The position numbers were made by a program, and so were the translations under genes. From an uncultured Oscillospiraceae bacterium (GTDB lineage Bacteria; Bacillota; Clostridia; Oscillospirales; Acutalibacteraceae): DNA of 42,181 nt. Positions 8,801 to 17,211 of this stretch are shown in pieces. The notes under the pieces are model-generated. The model was not told where the DNA came from. It worked only from the letters and a program-made list of their open reading frames with translations, and did not search any database. The stretch covers positions 1-42,181 of the forward strand of contig UQWL01000020.1 of NCBI GenBank assembly GCA_900544715.1, given 5' to 3'. Numbering within the stretch: position 1 is the stretch's first letter; every line of letters begins with the position of its first letter.

Positions 8801-9632
8801 GCGCTCCAACAAAGCGCCCGCGATCAAAGCGGCAAAGCCGCGCGTGGTGATCCCGGTATTCCCGGGCACCAACTGCGAATATGATACGGCCCGCGCCTTT
8901 GAGCGCGCCGGCGGCGAAGCGCAGGTGATCGTGATGCGCAACCTCACGCCGCAGGCGATTGATGCATCCACCGAGGCACTGGCAAAGCTCATCCAGCAGG
9001 CGCAGATCGTCATGCTGCCCGGCGGCTTCAGCGGCGGTGACGAGCCGGACGGCTCCGGCAAATTCATCGCCACCACCCTGCGCAGCCCCCGCATCCGCGA
9101 TGCGGTGACCGAATTGCTCGACCAGCGCGACGGCCTGATGCTCGGCATTTGCAACGGCTTCCAGGCGCTGATTAAAACAGGCCTCGTCCCTTATGGGCGG
9201 ATTACGGACATCAAGGAAACGGACCCGACGCTTACCTTCAACAACATCGGTCGCCACGCCTCCTGCATGGTTTATACGCGCGTGACGAGTGTGAAATCCC
9301 CGTGGCTTGCGGGCACAGAGGCGGGCGAAGTGTTCGCCACCCCCGTTTCCCACGGCGAGGGCCGCTTTGTGGCGGATGAGGAAACGCTCCGCCGCCTGAT
9401 CGCAAACGGCCAGATTGCCACGCAGTATGTGGATCTTGCGGGCCAGCCCTCCGGCGATATCCGCTTTAACCCCAATGGCTCCGTCTGTGCGATCGAGGGC
9501 ATCACAAGCCCAGATGGCCGCGTCTTCGGTAAGATGGCGCACATTGAGCGCATGGGTGAAAACCTTTATAAAAACGTGCCCGGCGAGAAGGATCAGAAGA
9601 TCTTTGCCTCCGGCGTGGCATACTTTAAATAA
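5874..9632 (+). CDS. purL: phosphoribosylformylglycinamidine synthase, single-chain (PurL+PurQ)
   Basis: 1252 aa. Catalyses the ATP- and glutamine-dependent conversion of FGAR to FGAM, step four of purine synthesis. This is the long single-polypeptide form: N-terminal domain, two PurM-like halves (FKNETHNHPTEIEPFGGAAT marks the first, with PAIGGKDSMSGSF in the second) and a C-terminal class I glutamine amidotransferase domain from about residue 990. The glutaminase nucleophile is Cys1093 (GICNGFQ); the His-Glu pair is in AHIER near the end. ATG 5874 is chosen over the TTG at 5868 because AGGAG (5861-5865) is 8 nt upstream of it. No other pur gene is adjacent; instead two amino-acid genes follow after 51 nt. 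Confidence 0.97.
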   Translation: MSSVKRLFVEKRPGFDVEARHMLADLRENLGIATLEAVRVVNRYDLEGIGEADFDRAARTILSEPNVDTVSAVLSVEPGWRVFATEYLPGQYDQRADSAAQCIALLTQGERPSVLSARVIALKGNLTDKQFEAVKNYLINPVESREASMELPESLQLHADRPADIERVTGFTQWTHEQIAQYHAKMGFAMSVADLVFCRDYFRDTEKRDPAVTELKVIDTYWSDHCRHTTFLTQLDTVDIEKGPLARAIESAWLEYVVARTEVYQERKKDMTLMDMATIGTKVLKKRGLVPDLDESEEINACSIEVPVEIDGKTETWLVQFKNETHNHPTEIEPFGGAATCLGGAIRDPLSGRAYVYQAMRVTGSGNPLTPFEDTLPGKLPQKKITVGAAQGYSSYGNQIGLATGQVVELYDDGYTAKRMEIGAVVGASPKENVRRERPQAGDVIVLLGGRTGRDGCGGATGSSKAHDTSSIETCGAEVQKGNPPTERKLQRLFRNRDAARMIKRCNDFGAGGVCVAIGELADGLDIDLDAVPKKYDGLDGTELAISESQERMAVVLAAEDVEAFSALAAEENLEATPVAVVKEEPYLTMKWRGDTIVSLSRAFLDTNGVTQHAQAKITAVNPKKNYRAAVPAELAGKPKPQALRENLARLPVCSQKGLVERFDSSIGAGTVLMPYAGKYQLTPEDAMCARIPVLKGETDTATAMSYGFIPALSRWSPFHGAAYAVTESLAKLAVIGAKPFTARLTMQEYFERLHDQPERWGKPAAALLGALTAQLHFHVPAIGGKDSMSGSFNELDVPPTLVCFAVAATKASKTVSSVFKKSGSRVVLLHLPVDAETLLPDWENAEDFLNRVSEMVSGGRILAASVVREGGAAANVCRMAFGDKMGFRFTDGLTDETLFAPECASIVAELAEGASLDGFQYTDLGVTADDGLFLLDGEQIPADTLIDAWTGTLEPVFPTKAEEPSMQAEIPLYTERSNKAPAIKAAKPRVVIPVFPGTNCEYDTARAFERAGGEAQVIVMRNLTPQAIDASTEALAKLIQQAQIVMLPGGFSGGDEPDGSGKFIATTLRSPRIRDAVTELLDQRDGLMLGICNGFQALIKTGLVPYGRITDIKETDPTLTFNNIGRHASCMVYTRVTSVKSPWLAGTEAGEVFATPVSHGEGRFVADEETLRRLIANGQIATQYVDLAGQPSGDIRFNPNGSVCAIEGITSPDGRVFGKMAHIERMGENLYKNVPGEKDQKIFASGVAYFK

Positions 9633-9683
9633 GGAGCTTTCCCTGTTTGATTCCAAATGAAATGAAGGGACTTGGTTTCTAAC

Positions 9684-10898
9684 ATGAAATACGCAGTTGT
9701 TCTCTATGACGGCATGGCGGATTACCCTGTGCCCGCGCTCGGCGGCAAAACGCCGATGATGCTGGCGAAAAAGCCGCTGTTTGATTCCCTTGCCCAGCGC
9801 GGCGAGGTGGGGCTTGTGCGCACGGTTGCCGAGGGACTGACCCCGGGCAGCGACGTTGCAAACCTCAGCGTGATGGGCTACGACCCGAAAAAATACTACA
9901 CCGGCCGCTCTCCGCTGGAGGCCGTCAGCATGGGCGTTGAGCTCTCGGAATCAGACGTCGCCTTCCGCTGCAATCTCGTCACCCTGTCGGACGAGGCGGA
10001 CTATGCGTCGAAAACCATGGTGGATTATTGTGCGGGCGATATTTCGAGCGAAGAGGCCGCCGAGCTCATCAGAACCGTGCAGGCGCATTTCGGCAATGCG
10101 GCATTTGAATTCCACCCGGGCGTGAGCTACCGCCACTGCATGGTTTGGCACGGCGGCAAGCTGGAGCTTGGCCACATGACCCCGCCGCATGATATCTCCG
10201 GCCGCGTGGTGGGCGAGCACCTCTCCCGGCATCCGGACGCCGCCTGCCTCATCGCCATGATGCGGGAGAGCTATGCGTTGCTGAAGGATCATCCGGTCAA
10301 CTTGGCGCGCATTGCTGCGGGCAAACGCCCTGCCAACAGCATCTGGCTTTGGGGCCAGGGTAGCAAGCCGATGCTGCCTTCCTTTGAAGAAACTTACGGC
10401 GTGAAGGGCAGCGTGATCTCCGCCGTCGATTTGCTCAAGGGCATCGGCAAATGCGCGGGGATGGATACGCCGGAGGTGCCGGGCGCGACGGGCTATATCG
10501 ACACGGATTTCAAGGGCAAGGCCCAGGCTGCCGTGGATGCATTGGCGAGCGGGAAGGACTTCGTCTATATCCACATCGAAGCCCCTGACGAATGCGGGCA
10601 CCGCAACGAGCCGGAGAATAAAGTGCGCGCTATTGAGCTGATCGATGAGCAAGTGCTCTCCATCCTCCTGCCTGCGCTCGAACAGTATGACGACTATAAA
10701 GTGATGATCCTGCCCGACCATCCCACGCCGATTGTTACACGCACCCATGCAGGTGATCCGGTTCCGTATATGATCTATCATAAAAACAAGGAAATATACA
10801 GCGGAGTTGATTCTATAAATGAAGATTCTGCGAAAACAACGGGCAACTTTATCGAATATGGCCCCGGCATCATGAAAAAATTCCTGACGGAGGATTAA
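9684..10898 (+). CDS. ApgM-like phosphoglycerate mutase family protein; possible homoserine kinase
   Basis: 404 aa, alkaline-phosphatase superfamily. It resembles the archaeal-type cofactor-independent phosphoglycerate mutase branch: metal-binding YDGMADYP (Asp9), the SDVANLSVMGYDP segment with the likely phosphorylated Ser56, EAPDECGHRNEPENK, and the LPDHPTP/THAGDPVP metal site at the C-terminus. A bacterial sub-branch of this family is annotated as a proposed homoserine kinase (TIGR02535), feeding threonine synthesis where ThrB is missing. The gene sits 24 nt before an O-acetylhomoserine-using enzyme, which fits the homoserine role better than glycolysis. Start: ATG 9684 has AAGGGA 13 nt upstream; a TTG at 9672 is too close to it. 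Family certain, substrate inferred. Confidence 0.85.
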   Translation: MKYAVVLYDGMADYPVPALGGKTPMMLAKKPLFDSLAQRGEVGLVRTVAEGLTPGSDVANLSVMGYDPKKYYTGRSPLEAVSMGVELSESDVAFRCNLVTLSDEADYASKTMVDYCAGDISSEEAAELIRTVQAHFGNAAFEFHPGVSYRHCMVWHGGKLELGHMTPPHDISGRVVGEHLSRHPDAACLIAMMRESYALLKDHPVNLARIAAGKRPANSIWLWGQGSKPMLPSFEETYGVKGSVISAVDLLKGIGKCAGMDTPEVPGATGYIDTDFKGKAQAAVDALASGKDFVYIHIEAPDECGHRNEPENKVRAIELIDEQVLSILLPALEQYDDYKVMILPDHPTPIVTRTHAGDPVPYMIYHKNKEIYSGVDSINEDSAKTTGNFIEYGPGIMKKFLTED

Positions 10899-10922
10899 AG
10901 CAAAAGAAAGGACTGAACTGTG

Positions 10923-12203
10923 ATGGAAAAGAACTACCACATCAATACCAACTGCGTCCAGGCAGGCTACTCGCCAAAAAACGGCGAGCCGCGCGTGCTG
11001 CCCATCGTGCAGAGCACAACCTATAAATATGAATCGAGCGAGCAGATGGGGAAGCTCTTTGACCTGGAGGAAAACGGCTACTTCTATACTCGCCTGCAAA
11101 ACCCGACCAACGACGCGGTCGCGGCGCGCATTACGGCGCTGGAGGGCGGCGTGGCCGGTATGCTCACCTCCTCCGGCCAGGCGGCGAATTTCTACGCCAC
11201 CTTTAACGTTGCCTCCGCGGGCGACCATATCGTCAGCTCCACCGCGATCTACGGCGGCACGTTCAACCTCTTTTCCGTCACGATGAAAAAGCTCGGCATC
11301 GAGTTCACCTTCGTGCGCCCCGATGTGAGCGAGGAAGAATTGAACGCAGCCTTCCGCCCCAACACAAAGGCGGTGTTTGCGGAAACGCTCTCCAACCCCT
11401 CCCTCGACGTGCTGGATATTGAAAAGTTCGCAAAGGCAGCACACGCGCATGGCGTTCCGCTGATTGTGGATAACACCTTCCCCACGCCCATCAACTGCCG
11501 CCCCTTCGAATTCGGCGTGGATATTGTTACGCATTCCACCACGAAATATATGGATGGCCACGCCACCAGCGTTGGCGGCGCGATCATTGACAGCGGCAAT
11601 TTCGACTGGACGCAGAACGATAAGTTCCCCGGCCTCACTACGCCGGATGAGAGCTATCACGGCGTGACCTACACGGAACGCTTCGGCAAGGGCGCTTATA
11701 TCACGAAGGCCACCGTGCAGCTCATGCGCGACCTCGGCTCCATTCCCTCCCCGCACAATGCGTTCCTGCTGGGGATCGGCTTGGAAACGCTCTTCCTGCG
11801 CGTGCAGCGGCACTGCGAAAACGCGCAGAAGGTGGCGGAGTTCCTGGAGGCGAATCAAAAGGTTGCGTGGGTGAACTACCCGGGCCTTGCAAGCAACAAG
11901 GATTATGCGCTCGCGCAGAAATACATGCCGCACGGCACGAGCGGCGTTGTCTCCTTCGGTGTGAAGGGCGGTAGGGAAGCCGCCATCCGCTTCATGGATC
12001 ATCTAGAGCTGGCCGCCATCGTCACCCATGTTGCGGATGCGCGCACCTGCGTGCTGCACCCCGCGAGCACGACGCACCGCCAGCTCACCGACGAGCAGCT
12101 TGAGGCGGCGGGCGTGGGGCCGGATCTGATCCGGCTGTCCGTGGGCATTGAGTATATCGACGATATCATCGCGGATCTCCAGCAGGCGCTGGAGCAGGCA
12201 TAA
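10923..12203 (+). CDS. metY: O-acetylhomoserine aminocarboxypropyltransferase (sulfhydrylase) family, PLP-dependent
   Basis: 426 aa, the usual length of MetY-type members of the Cys/Met-metabolism PLP enzymes (cystathionine gamma-synthase superfamily). Makes homocysteine from O-acetylhomoserine and sulfide in the direct sulfhydrylation route to methionine. Visible marks: YTRLQNPTNDAVAARI (PLP phosphate contact), SSGQAAN, SAIYGGT-like loop, DNTFPTPINCRP, and the Schiff-base lysine in HSTTKYMDGH. C-terminal DARTCVLHPASTTHRQL is typical. Starts GTG 10920 and ATG 10923 are both compatible with AAGGA at 10908-10912. Methionine gamma-lyase or cystathionine gamma-synthase activity cannot be ruled out from sequence alone, but length and motifs favour MetY. 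No SAM riboswitch seen upstream. Confidence 0.88.
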   Translation: MEKNYHINTNCVQAGYSPKNGEPRVLPIVQSTTYKYESSEQMGKLFDLEENGYFYTRLQNPTNDAVAARITALEGGVAGMLTSSGQAANFYATFNVASAGDHIVSSTAIYGGTFNLFSVTMKKLGIEFTFVRPDVSEEELNAAFRPNTKAVFAETLSNPSLDVLDIEKFAKAAHAHGVPLIVDNTFPTPINCRPFEFGVDIVTHSTTKYMDGHATSVGGAIIDSGNFDWTQNDKFPGLTTPDESYHGVTYTERFGKGAYITKATVQLMRDLGSIPSPHNAFLLGIGLETLFLRVQRHCENAQKVAEFLEANQKVAWVNYPGLASNKDYALAQKYMPHGTSGVVSFGVKGGREAAIRFMDHLELAAIVTHVADARTCVLHPASTTHRQLTDEQLEAAGVGPDLIRLSVGIEYIDDIIADLQQALEQA

Positions 12204-12219
12204 CGCGATCGTGAAAGAA

Positions 12220-12310
12220 AGCACCGTTTCTATCAGCCGGATAGAAACGGTGCTTCTGGTATGAGAGGCTGCTGCAAATGCATTTTGCAGCAGCCTCTTC
12301 GTGTTTTTTC
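12220..12310. terminator. tandem terminator hairpins between convergent genes
   Basis: Two perfect 15-bp stems. First: 12220-12234 with 12240-12254, loop AGCCG; on the minus strand it is followed by TTCTTTC. Second: 12264-12278 with 12284-12298, loop TGCAT, followed on the plus strand by TCGTGTTTTTTC. Together they form a bidirectional barrier. Confidence 0.88.
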
Positions 12311-12324
12311 TATGATTCAGAGTT

Positions 12325-14973
12325 TTAGCCTTTTCTATCAAACAGCCCCTTGAACCAGGCGGCAACGCCCGCTTCCTCCTGTGGTTGTGCCTGCGCCGGC
12401 TGTTGGGGTTCCGCCTTGATGCTATCTGTTTTCAGAATGAATTTCACATCTGTATCCATTCCATCCGCGGCCTGCGTATAAAGGCCGTACTCCTTGGAGA
12501 GGTTGAGCCATGCCTGCACGCGCCCGAGCAGGGAGGCGGCCGCGTCGGCCGCATCGGTGTATTTGGAGAGCAGGCCTTGTTGCTCGATTTGATCGAGCGT
12601 TTTTACGATGCCGGAAGCCGTGCTGAGCGTTTCCGGCTGCGCCGCATTTTGCAGCGCCTTCATGATCTCGCTGCCGGAGGAAAGATCCGCCTGGATGCGC
12701 ATCAGCGCGGCGATCGTTTCCGGCATATTGTCAAGGGATGCGCGCACGGCCGGATCGTTGAGGTCGCCCGAGAGGGATTCGAGGATTGGGGCTGCATCCT
12801 TCAAATCCTGCGCAAGCGTGGGCAGCATCTTTGCGAATGCCTTTAGATGTGGGTTGGAGGCCGCCTGCATCACCTGTGCGAGCAGGGTGAGCTGGCCTGC
12901 GTTTGCCTCAAAATCCTGTTTCATCTGCATGAGCTGCTTCGCGGTTTTTTGCAGGTACTGCATGGCGCTTTTGTTGGAGAGCAGATCGTTGAGGGAGGCG
13001 AGCTGATCCTTGTTTTTGGCAAGCTCGCCCGCCAGCGTTTGCAAATCCGGCAGAACGCCGGTGGCAAAGGTCAACAGGCTTTCCATCCGGTCGGGACCGA
13101 TCTGCTCCACCTTAGTGCCGAGTGCCTCAGCCTCTTTGAGCAGTGCGGAAAGCTGCTTGGTGACGGAATCGGCAATCTCATCTTTCTGGGCAAGCTCCTT
13201 GCGGATCGTTTTCTGCACTGTGGTGACGATCAGGCGGGTGGGGGAGGCGAGCAGCACGCCGACGGAGCCTTTCTCTACTTTTGGCAGGAGCGTATCTTTC
13301 AGCTTTGCCGCGGTCTGGTCGTTTCGAGCGGCAATTTCGATGCAATCCTGAACGGTTTGCCGGTTCCCCTTTGCAATGGCGCCGTTGGCGGCGATCAGAT
13401 CGTTTGCACTGGCGTCGAGGATCGCCTGCACACGTTTTGCGGAAACCCCTGTTTTTTCCGCCGCGATCTCCATGGCCTTTTTATCCACCAGCGCATCGAC
13501 CATCACGCGGATATCATCCTCTGTGAGTGTGATGCCCTGCTTTTTGAGGGAATCAAGCAGGGAAGAAACCTCTTTGAGCAGCTTGATGGCGTCCGTGCTG
13601 CCGCCCATCAGCTCGGTGAGGGTTTGCAGCTCCTCTTCGGAGGAGGCGAGCTTGCCCAGCAGCCCGCTGGAGGAATCCAGCACACCGCTGAGGCTGTCGA
13701 GATTCCCCGCCGCGGAAAGGATCTGATCGAGCGGCTTCAAATCGATCGATTGCAGGGCCACAACGTCGATGAGCAGCTTCTGGATATTTTGCATCAGGCT
13801 GCTGTCCAGCAGCTGGTTTGCGGAGGAGAGGAGCTTTTTATCGCCCAGCAGCTGCGCAAGCTCCGCGGCGTCCGCATCCTTGGCAAGCTTGCTGACCAGC
13901 GTGAGATTCTCTTTGGTGAAATACTGTGGGAGAAGATCAAGCAATGCTTTATCCTTCTCATAGATGGAGGTAAGCTCCTCCATGAGGGAGCGCAGCTCCT
14001 GCAGATTGCCGCCGTCCGTCAGCAGGGAGCGCAGCACATGATCCGGGTCGAGCTGCTCCACCGCATTTTGCATATCGTTCAGGGCATACAGGCTCTTTTT
14101 GATTTCGCTGAGCTGGCCGGAGGCCTTGCTCAAATCAAGAGCGGGGATGTCGGTCGTCATAGCGAAATACATATTATCCAGCTCAAAATCCTTGACATCC
14201 GCCGTCAGGGTGAAGGTTTCCGGGAAGGAGAGGTTTCTGAGCTCCTCCAGGGGCATGGAGGCGAGGTCAAGGCTATCGTGCAGGCCCGGCAGGGCGATGA
14301 ATACGGCAAGCTGCTTGCTGCCGTCGCCCAGCGTCGCGCCGTTTTCCATCTTGATATTCTGGAATTTTTCTTCCGGCAGGAGCATGCCGCCCAGCGCGGC
14401 GACCGGGGTGTAGATAACGGTTTCCCGCCCGTTTACCATAACGGTATGCGGCTCAGTGTTTTTCATTTGAATTTCCATTTTCACCTTGCCGCTTTTGCCC
14501 GCGAGCGCCTGGGGCTCGATCTCCGCGCCATCCAGATAATAGCGGATGGAGATGTCAACAGGGAGCGCTTTGTTGGATTCGCCTTTATAATAGAGGTCGG
14601 TGGAATCCAGATTCCAGGTGATCTGGTTGCCGTTTTGCACGGGTTTTGTATCACCCTTGATGTTTTGAATCCCTTCGAGATCGCTCTGATCGGTTACCTG
14701 CACACCTGCCTGCTCCGTATGGAGCCAGTCTGTCACAATTTTTTTAGAGGCATTGCCTTTTGCGTCCATCGTGACATAGACCGTTTCAGATTTACGGGTT
14801 TTTCCAGTATAGGGGGCATACGTTTTTGCGTTTTGCTGCTCTATGGCAGGGGGCTGTGCCATGCCGTTTGTGCTTTCCTCCGGCTGCTGTTTCGCACTGC
14901 ATGCGCTCATCAGGAGGATGGAGGGCACGAGCACGGCACAGGTCAATTTTTGCATCAGATGCTTTGTTTTCAT
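12325..14973 (-). CDS. very large coiled-coil lipoprotein, partner of MMPL exporter
   Basis: 882 aa. The N-terminus is a lipoprotein signal with lipobox LMSAC, modified Cys25. Residues about 60-260 form a beta-rich region; the remaining ~550 residues are almost wholly helical, with leucine-rich heptad-like stretches and many Asp/Glu/Lys, ending in a Pro/Gln-rich linker and a short WFKGLFDRKG tail. I cannot place it in a named family, though the layout recalls the helical extracellular part of YhgE/Pip-type proteins that accompany transporters. It is the last gene of the TetR-MMPL unit, so a role as an extracytoplasmic adaptor or substrate-handling partner of the exporter is inferred. ATG 14973 is chosen because AAGGAG lies upstream; the more upstream ATG overlaps that site. 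Confidence 0.8.
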   Translation of the reverse strand: MKTKHLMQKLTCAVLVPSILLMSACSAKQQPEESTNGMAQPPAIEQQNAKTYAPYTGKTRKSETVYVTMDAKGNASKKIVTDWLHTEQAGVQVTDQSDLEGIQNIKGDTKPVQNGNQITWNLDSTDLYYKGESNKALPVDISIRYYLDGAEIEPQALAGKSGKVKMEIQMKNTEPHTVMVNGRETVIYTPVAALGGMLLPEEKFQNIKMENGATLGDGSKQLAVFIALPGLHDSLDLASMPLEELRNLSFPETFTLTADVKDFELDNMYFAMTTDIPALDLSKASGQLSEIKKSLYALNDMQNAVEQLDPDHVLRSLLTDGGNLQELRSLMEELTSIYEKDKALLDLLPQYFTKENLTLVSKLAKDADAAELAQLLGDKKLLSSANQLLDSSLMQNIQKLLIDVVALQSIDLKPLDQILSAAGNLDSLSGVLDSSSGLLGKLASSEEELQTLTELMGGSTDAIKLLKEVSSLLDSLKKQGITLTEDDIRVMVDALVDKKAMEIAAEKTGVSAKRVQAILDASANDLIAANGAIAKGNRQTVQDCIEIAARNDQTAAKLKDTLLPKVEKGSVGVLLASPTRLIVTTVQKTIRKELAQKDEIADSVTKQLSALLKEAEALGTKVEQIGPDRMESLLTFATGVLPDLQTLAGELAKNKDQLASLNDLLSNKSAMQYLQKTAKQLMQMKQDFEANAGQLTLLAQVMQAASNPHLKAFAKMLPTLAQDLKDAAPILESLSGDLNDPAVRASLDNMPETIAALMRIQADLSSGSEIMKALQNAAQPETLSTASGIVKTLDQIEQQGLLSKYTDAADAAASLLGRVQAWLNLSKEYGLYTQAADGMDTDVKFILKTDSIKAEPQQPAQAQPQEEAGVAAWFKGLFDRKG

Positions 14974-15033
14974 GGGAATTGCCACTCCTTTCATGGCTTG
15001 CGGCCATATACAAAATCGATTCGTTACTCTCGA

Positions 15034-17178
15034 TCAGGATGGATCGCCGCCGGGAGAACCGGCCGGCGCGGGCTGGCTTTTTGCTTTTTTGCCGCGGCGG
15101 TTTGGCTTTGTGCCAGCCCAGCCGAGGCTGGTTTTGGCGATGATCTTTTCGCAAACAAGCAGCAAAGGCGTCAGGAAGAAGAAAATGACGATGGCACTGA
15201 TCACCGAGCCGCGTGCGAGCATAGAGCAGATGCTCTTGATCATTTCAATATTGCAGGTCAGGTACACGCCGAAGGTGGCGCAGAAAAAAACCAGCGCGCT
15301 CGACATAATGGAACGGTCGGCGGCGTTTGCAGCGATGCGCATGGCAGACAGACGGTCATGCCCGCGCTGCCGCTCCTCCCGGAAACGTGTCGTTAGCAAA
15401 ATCGCGTAGTCCACTGTAGCGCCCAGCTGGACGCAGCTAATCACGGTCGGTGCGATGAAGGGAATGATGGTGCCGGCGAAAAAGGGGATCGCCTCGTTGA
15501 TGAAAATGGCGAGCTCAATGCTGCCTACGACGACGATGGGGATCGTGAGCGATTTAAAACAGATTGCAACGATGATAAAGATCGCCAGCGTGGAAAGGAT
15601 GCTGGTAACAATAAAATCCTTATCCGCGATTGTGGTCAAATCCTTTGTCAGCGGGCCTTCGCCCGTAATCATACCGCCGCTGTCATAGGATTTGACGATC
15701 GCTGTCATCTCATCGATCTGTGCATTTTCTTCCTCGGTGGCAGCGCTGAAGCTTGAGTTGATCATGAGCAGCTGCTTGCCGTCTTTTTTGCAAATCTCCT
15801 TAATTTCCGCCGGAACGAAGGAATCCTCAATCGCCGGGCCGAGGAATTTGTTATAGGAGAGAACGGTTTCAATCCCATCCACCTGCTCCAGCTTTGCCGA
15901 CATTTCAGCCAGTTTGCTGGCGGGCAGGTTATCATCGACAATGACGAAGTGTGTCGTTGCCATGTTGAACTCATCCTTCATCTTGTTGAGCGATACGATG
16001 GAGGGAAGATCCTGTGGCAGCCCGCGGTCGATGTTATAATATTTTGTCACGTTATTCTGGCCGATGCAGGCGGGGATTGCGATGAGCAGCCCCACGGCGA
16101 TCAGCACACGGCGGTGCTTGAGGATGAACGTGTTCATCTTATGAAAGCTTGGGATCAGGCTCTTATGCGTAAAGCGGTGGATCGGCTGATCAAACGCAAG
16201 GATCAAAGCGGGCAGCACGATGACAACTGTGACAACGCCGAGCACAACGCCCTTCGCCATGACGAGGCCAATATCACGCCCGAGGGTCAACCGCATGAAG
16301 CACAGCGCCAGGAAGCCGAAGATCGTGGTAAGCGAGCTGCCTGACAGGGAGAGGAAGGTTTTGGATACGGCGCGCGCCATGGCGTCCCGGTGGTCGCCGC
16401 CTTTTTCACGCTCCTCTTCATACCGGTCCACGAGGAAAACCGAGTAGTCCATCGTAACACCCAGTTGAAGAATGGCGGCGATGCACTGTGTGATATAGGA
16501 AATCTGGCCGAAGAAAATATTCGTGCCAAAGTTATAGACAACCGCCAGGCTCAGCCCCAACAGCAGCACCCATGGGAGAATCCAGGATTTCAGTGAGAGC
16601 GTCATGGCAACCATGGCAAGCGCGATGGCGATGGCAATGTAGATGGGCGCTTCGCTGTCGGCCAATTCTTTCGTATCCAGCGATATCGTGGAAAGGCCGC
16701 TTAAAAAGCACTGCTTGTTCATCAGGCTTCGGATTTCACCGATGGCCTTCATCGTCTCCTCCGATGCACTGGAGTGGTCGTATTGGACGAGCATCATGGT
16801 GGCATTGGTTTTTTGGCTGTAAAAAACATTTTTAATTTCATCCGGGAGGATATCCTCCGGCACGCCAATATCGAGAATATCATCGATCCAGGTGACCTGA
16901 TGCACCCCTTCCACCTTCGACACTTTTTCCTTCAGGGCGGAAACATCCTTGGCGGGCATATTCTCCACGATCAGGACGGTGCTTGCGGAATTGTGGAAGG
17001 TTTCGTCCAGCACCTGCTGGCCTTTTACCGAATCGAGGTCGTCCGGCAGGTAAGAGAGGATATCGTAATTGACATATGTGTTCAAATAGCCGATTGCGCT
17101 GGGGATCAGCAACAGGAAAGCAATCACAAGAATCAGCTTCGTGTGATGGGTCAGCCACCGCGAAAACCGATCGATCAT
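15034..17178 (-). CDS. MMPL/RND-superfamily exporter
   Basis: 714 aa, the usual size for MMPL-type RND proteins. Two homologous halves each have one membrane helix, a large extracellular loop and then five helices. First half starts at LILVIAFLLLIPSAIGYLN; the motif GVTMDYSVFLVDRYEEE and its repeat GATVDYAILLTTRFREE carry the conserved Asp of the proton pathway in helices 4 and 10. It would move a lipidic or hydrophobic substrate across or out of the cytoplasmic membrane. The basic tail after the last helix (GRGKKAKSQP-type) is cytoplasmic. ATG follows GAGGTG with 8-nt spacing. It lies 33 nt after the TetR gene and 60 nt before the lipoprotein gene, so one operon is likely. Confidence 0.92.
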   Translation of the reverse strand: MIDRFSRWLTHHTKLILVIAFLLLIPSAIGYLNTYVNYDILSYLPDDLDSVKGQQVLDETFHNSASTVLIVENMPAKDVSALKEKVSKVEGVHQVTWIDDILDIGVPEDILPDEIKNVFYSQKTNATMMLVQYDHSSASEETMKAIGEIRSLMNKQCFLSGLSTISLDTKELADSEAPIYIAIAIALAMVAMTLSLKSWILPWVLLLGLSLAVVYNFGTNIFFGQISYITQCIAAILQLGVTMDYSVFLVDRYEEEREKGGDHRDAMARAVSKTFLSLSGSSLTTIFGFLALCFMRLTLGRDIGLVMAKGVVLGVVTVVIVLPALILAFDQPIHRFTHKSLIPSFHKMNTFILKHRRVLIAVGLLIAIPACIGQNNVTKYYNIDRGLPQDLPSIVSLNKMKDEFNMATTHFVIVDDNLPASKLAEMSAKLEQVDGIETVLSYNKFLGPAIEDSFVPAEIKEICKKDGKQLLMINSSFSAATEEENAQIDEMTAIVKSYDSGGMITGEGPLTKDLTTIADKDFIVTSILSTLAIFIIVAICFKSLTIPIVVVGSIELAIFINEAIPFFAGTIIPFIAPTVISCVQLGATVDYAILLTTRFREERQRGHDRLSAMRIAANAADRSIMSSALVFFCATFGVYLTCNIEMIKSICSMLARGSVISAIVIFFFLTPLLLVCEKIIAKTSLGWAGTKPNRRGKKAKSQPAPAGSPGGDPS

Positions 17179-17211
17179 GCGGCAACACCTCGTTTTCTAT
17201 ACAAAATCAAA

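Noticed and set aside
7635..12002. Two long minus-strand frames (673 and 683 aa) opposite purL and the following genes
   Set aside because: High-GC antisense shadows; the plus-strand proteins have clear family motifs throughout.
12847..15396. 849-aa open frame on the plus strand opposite the lipoprotein gene
   Set aside because: Exact shadow of the lipoprotein and MMPL genes; composition (His, Gln, Cys, Arg-rich low-sense sequence) is typical of antisense frames.
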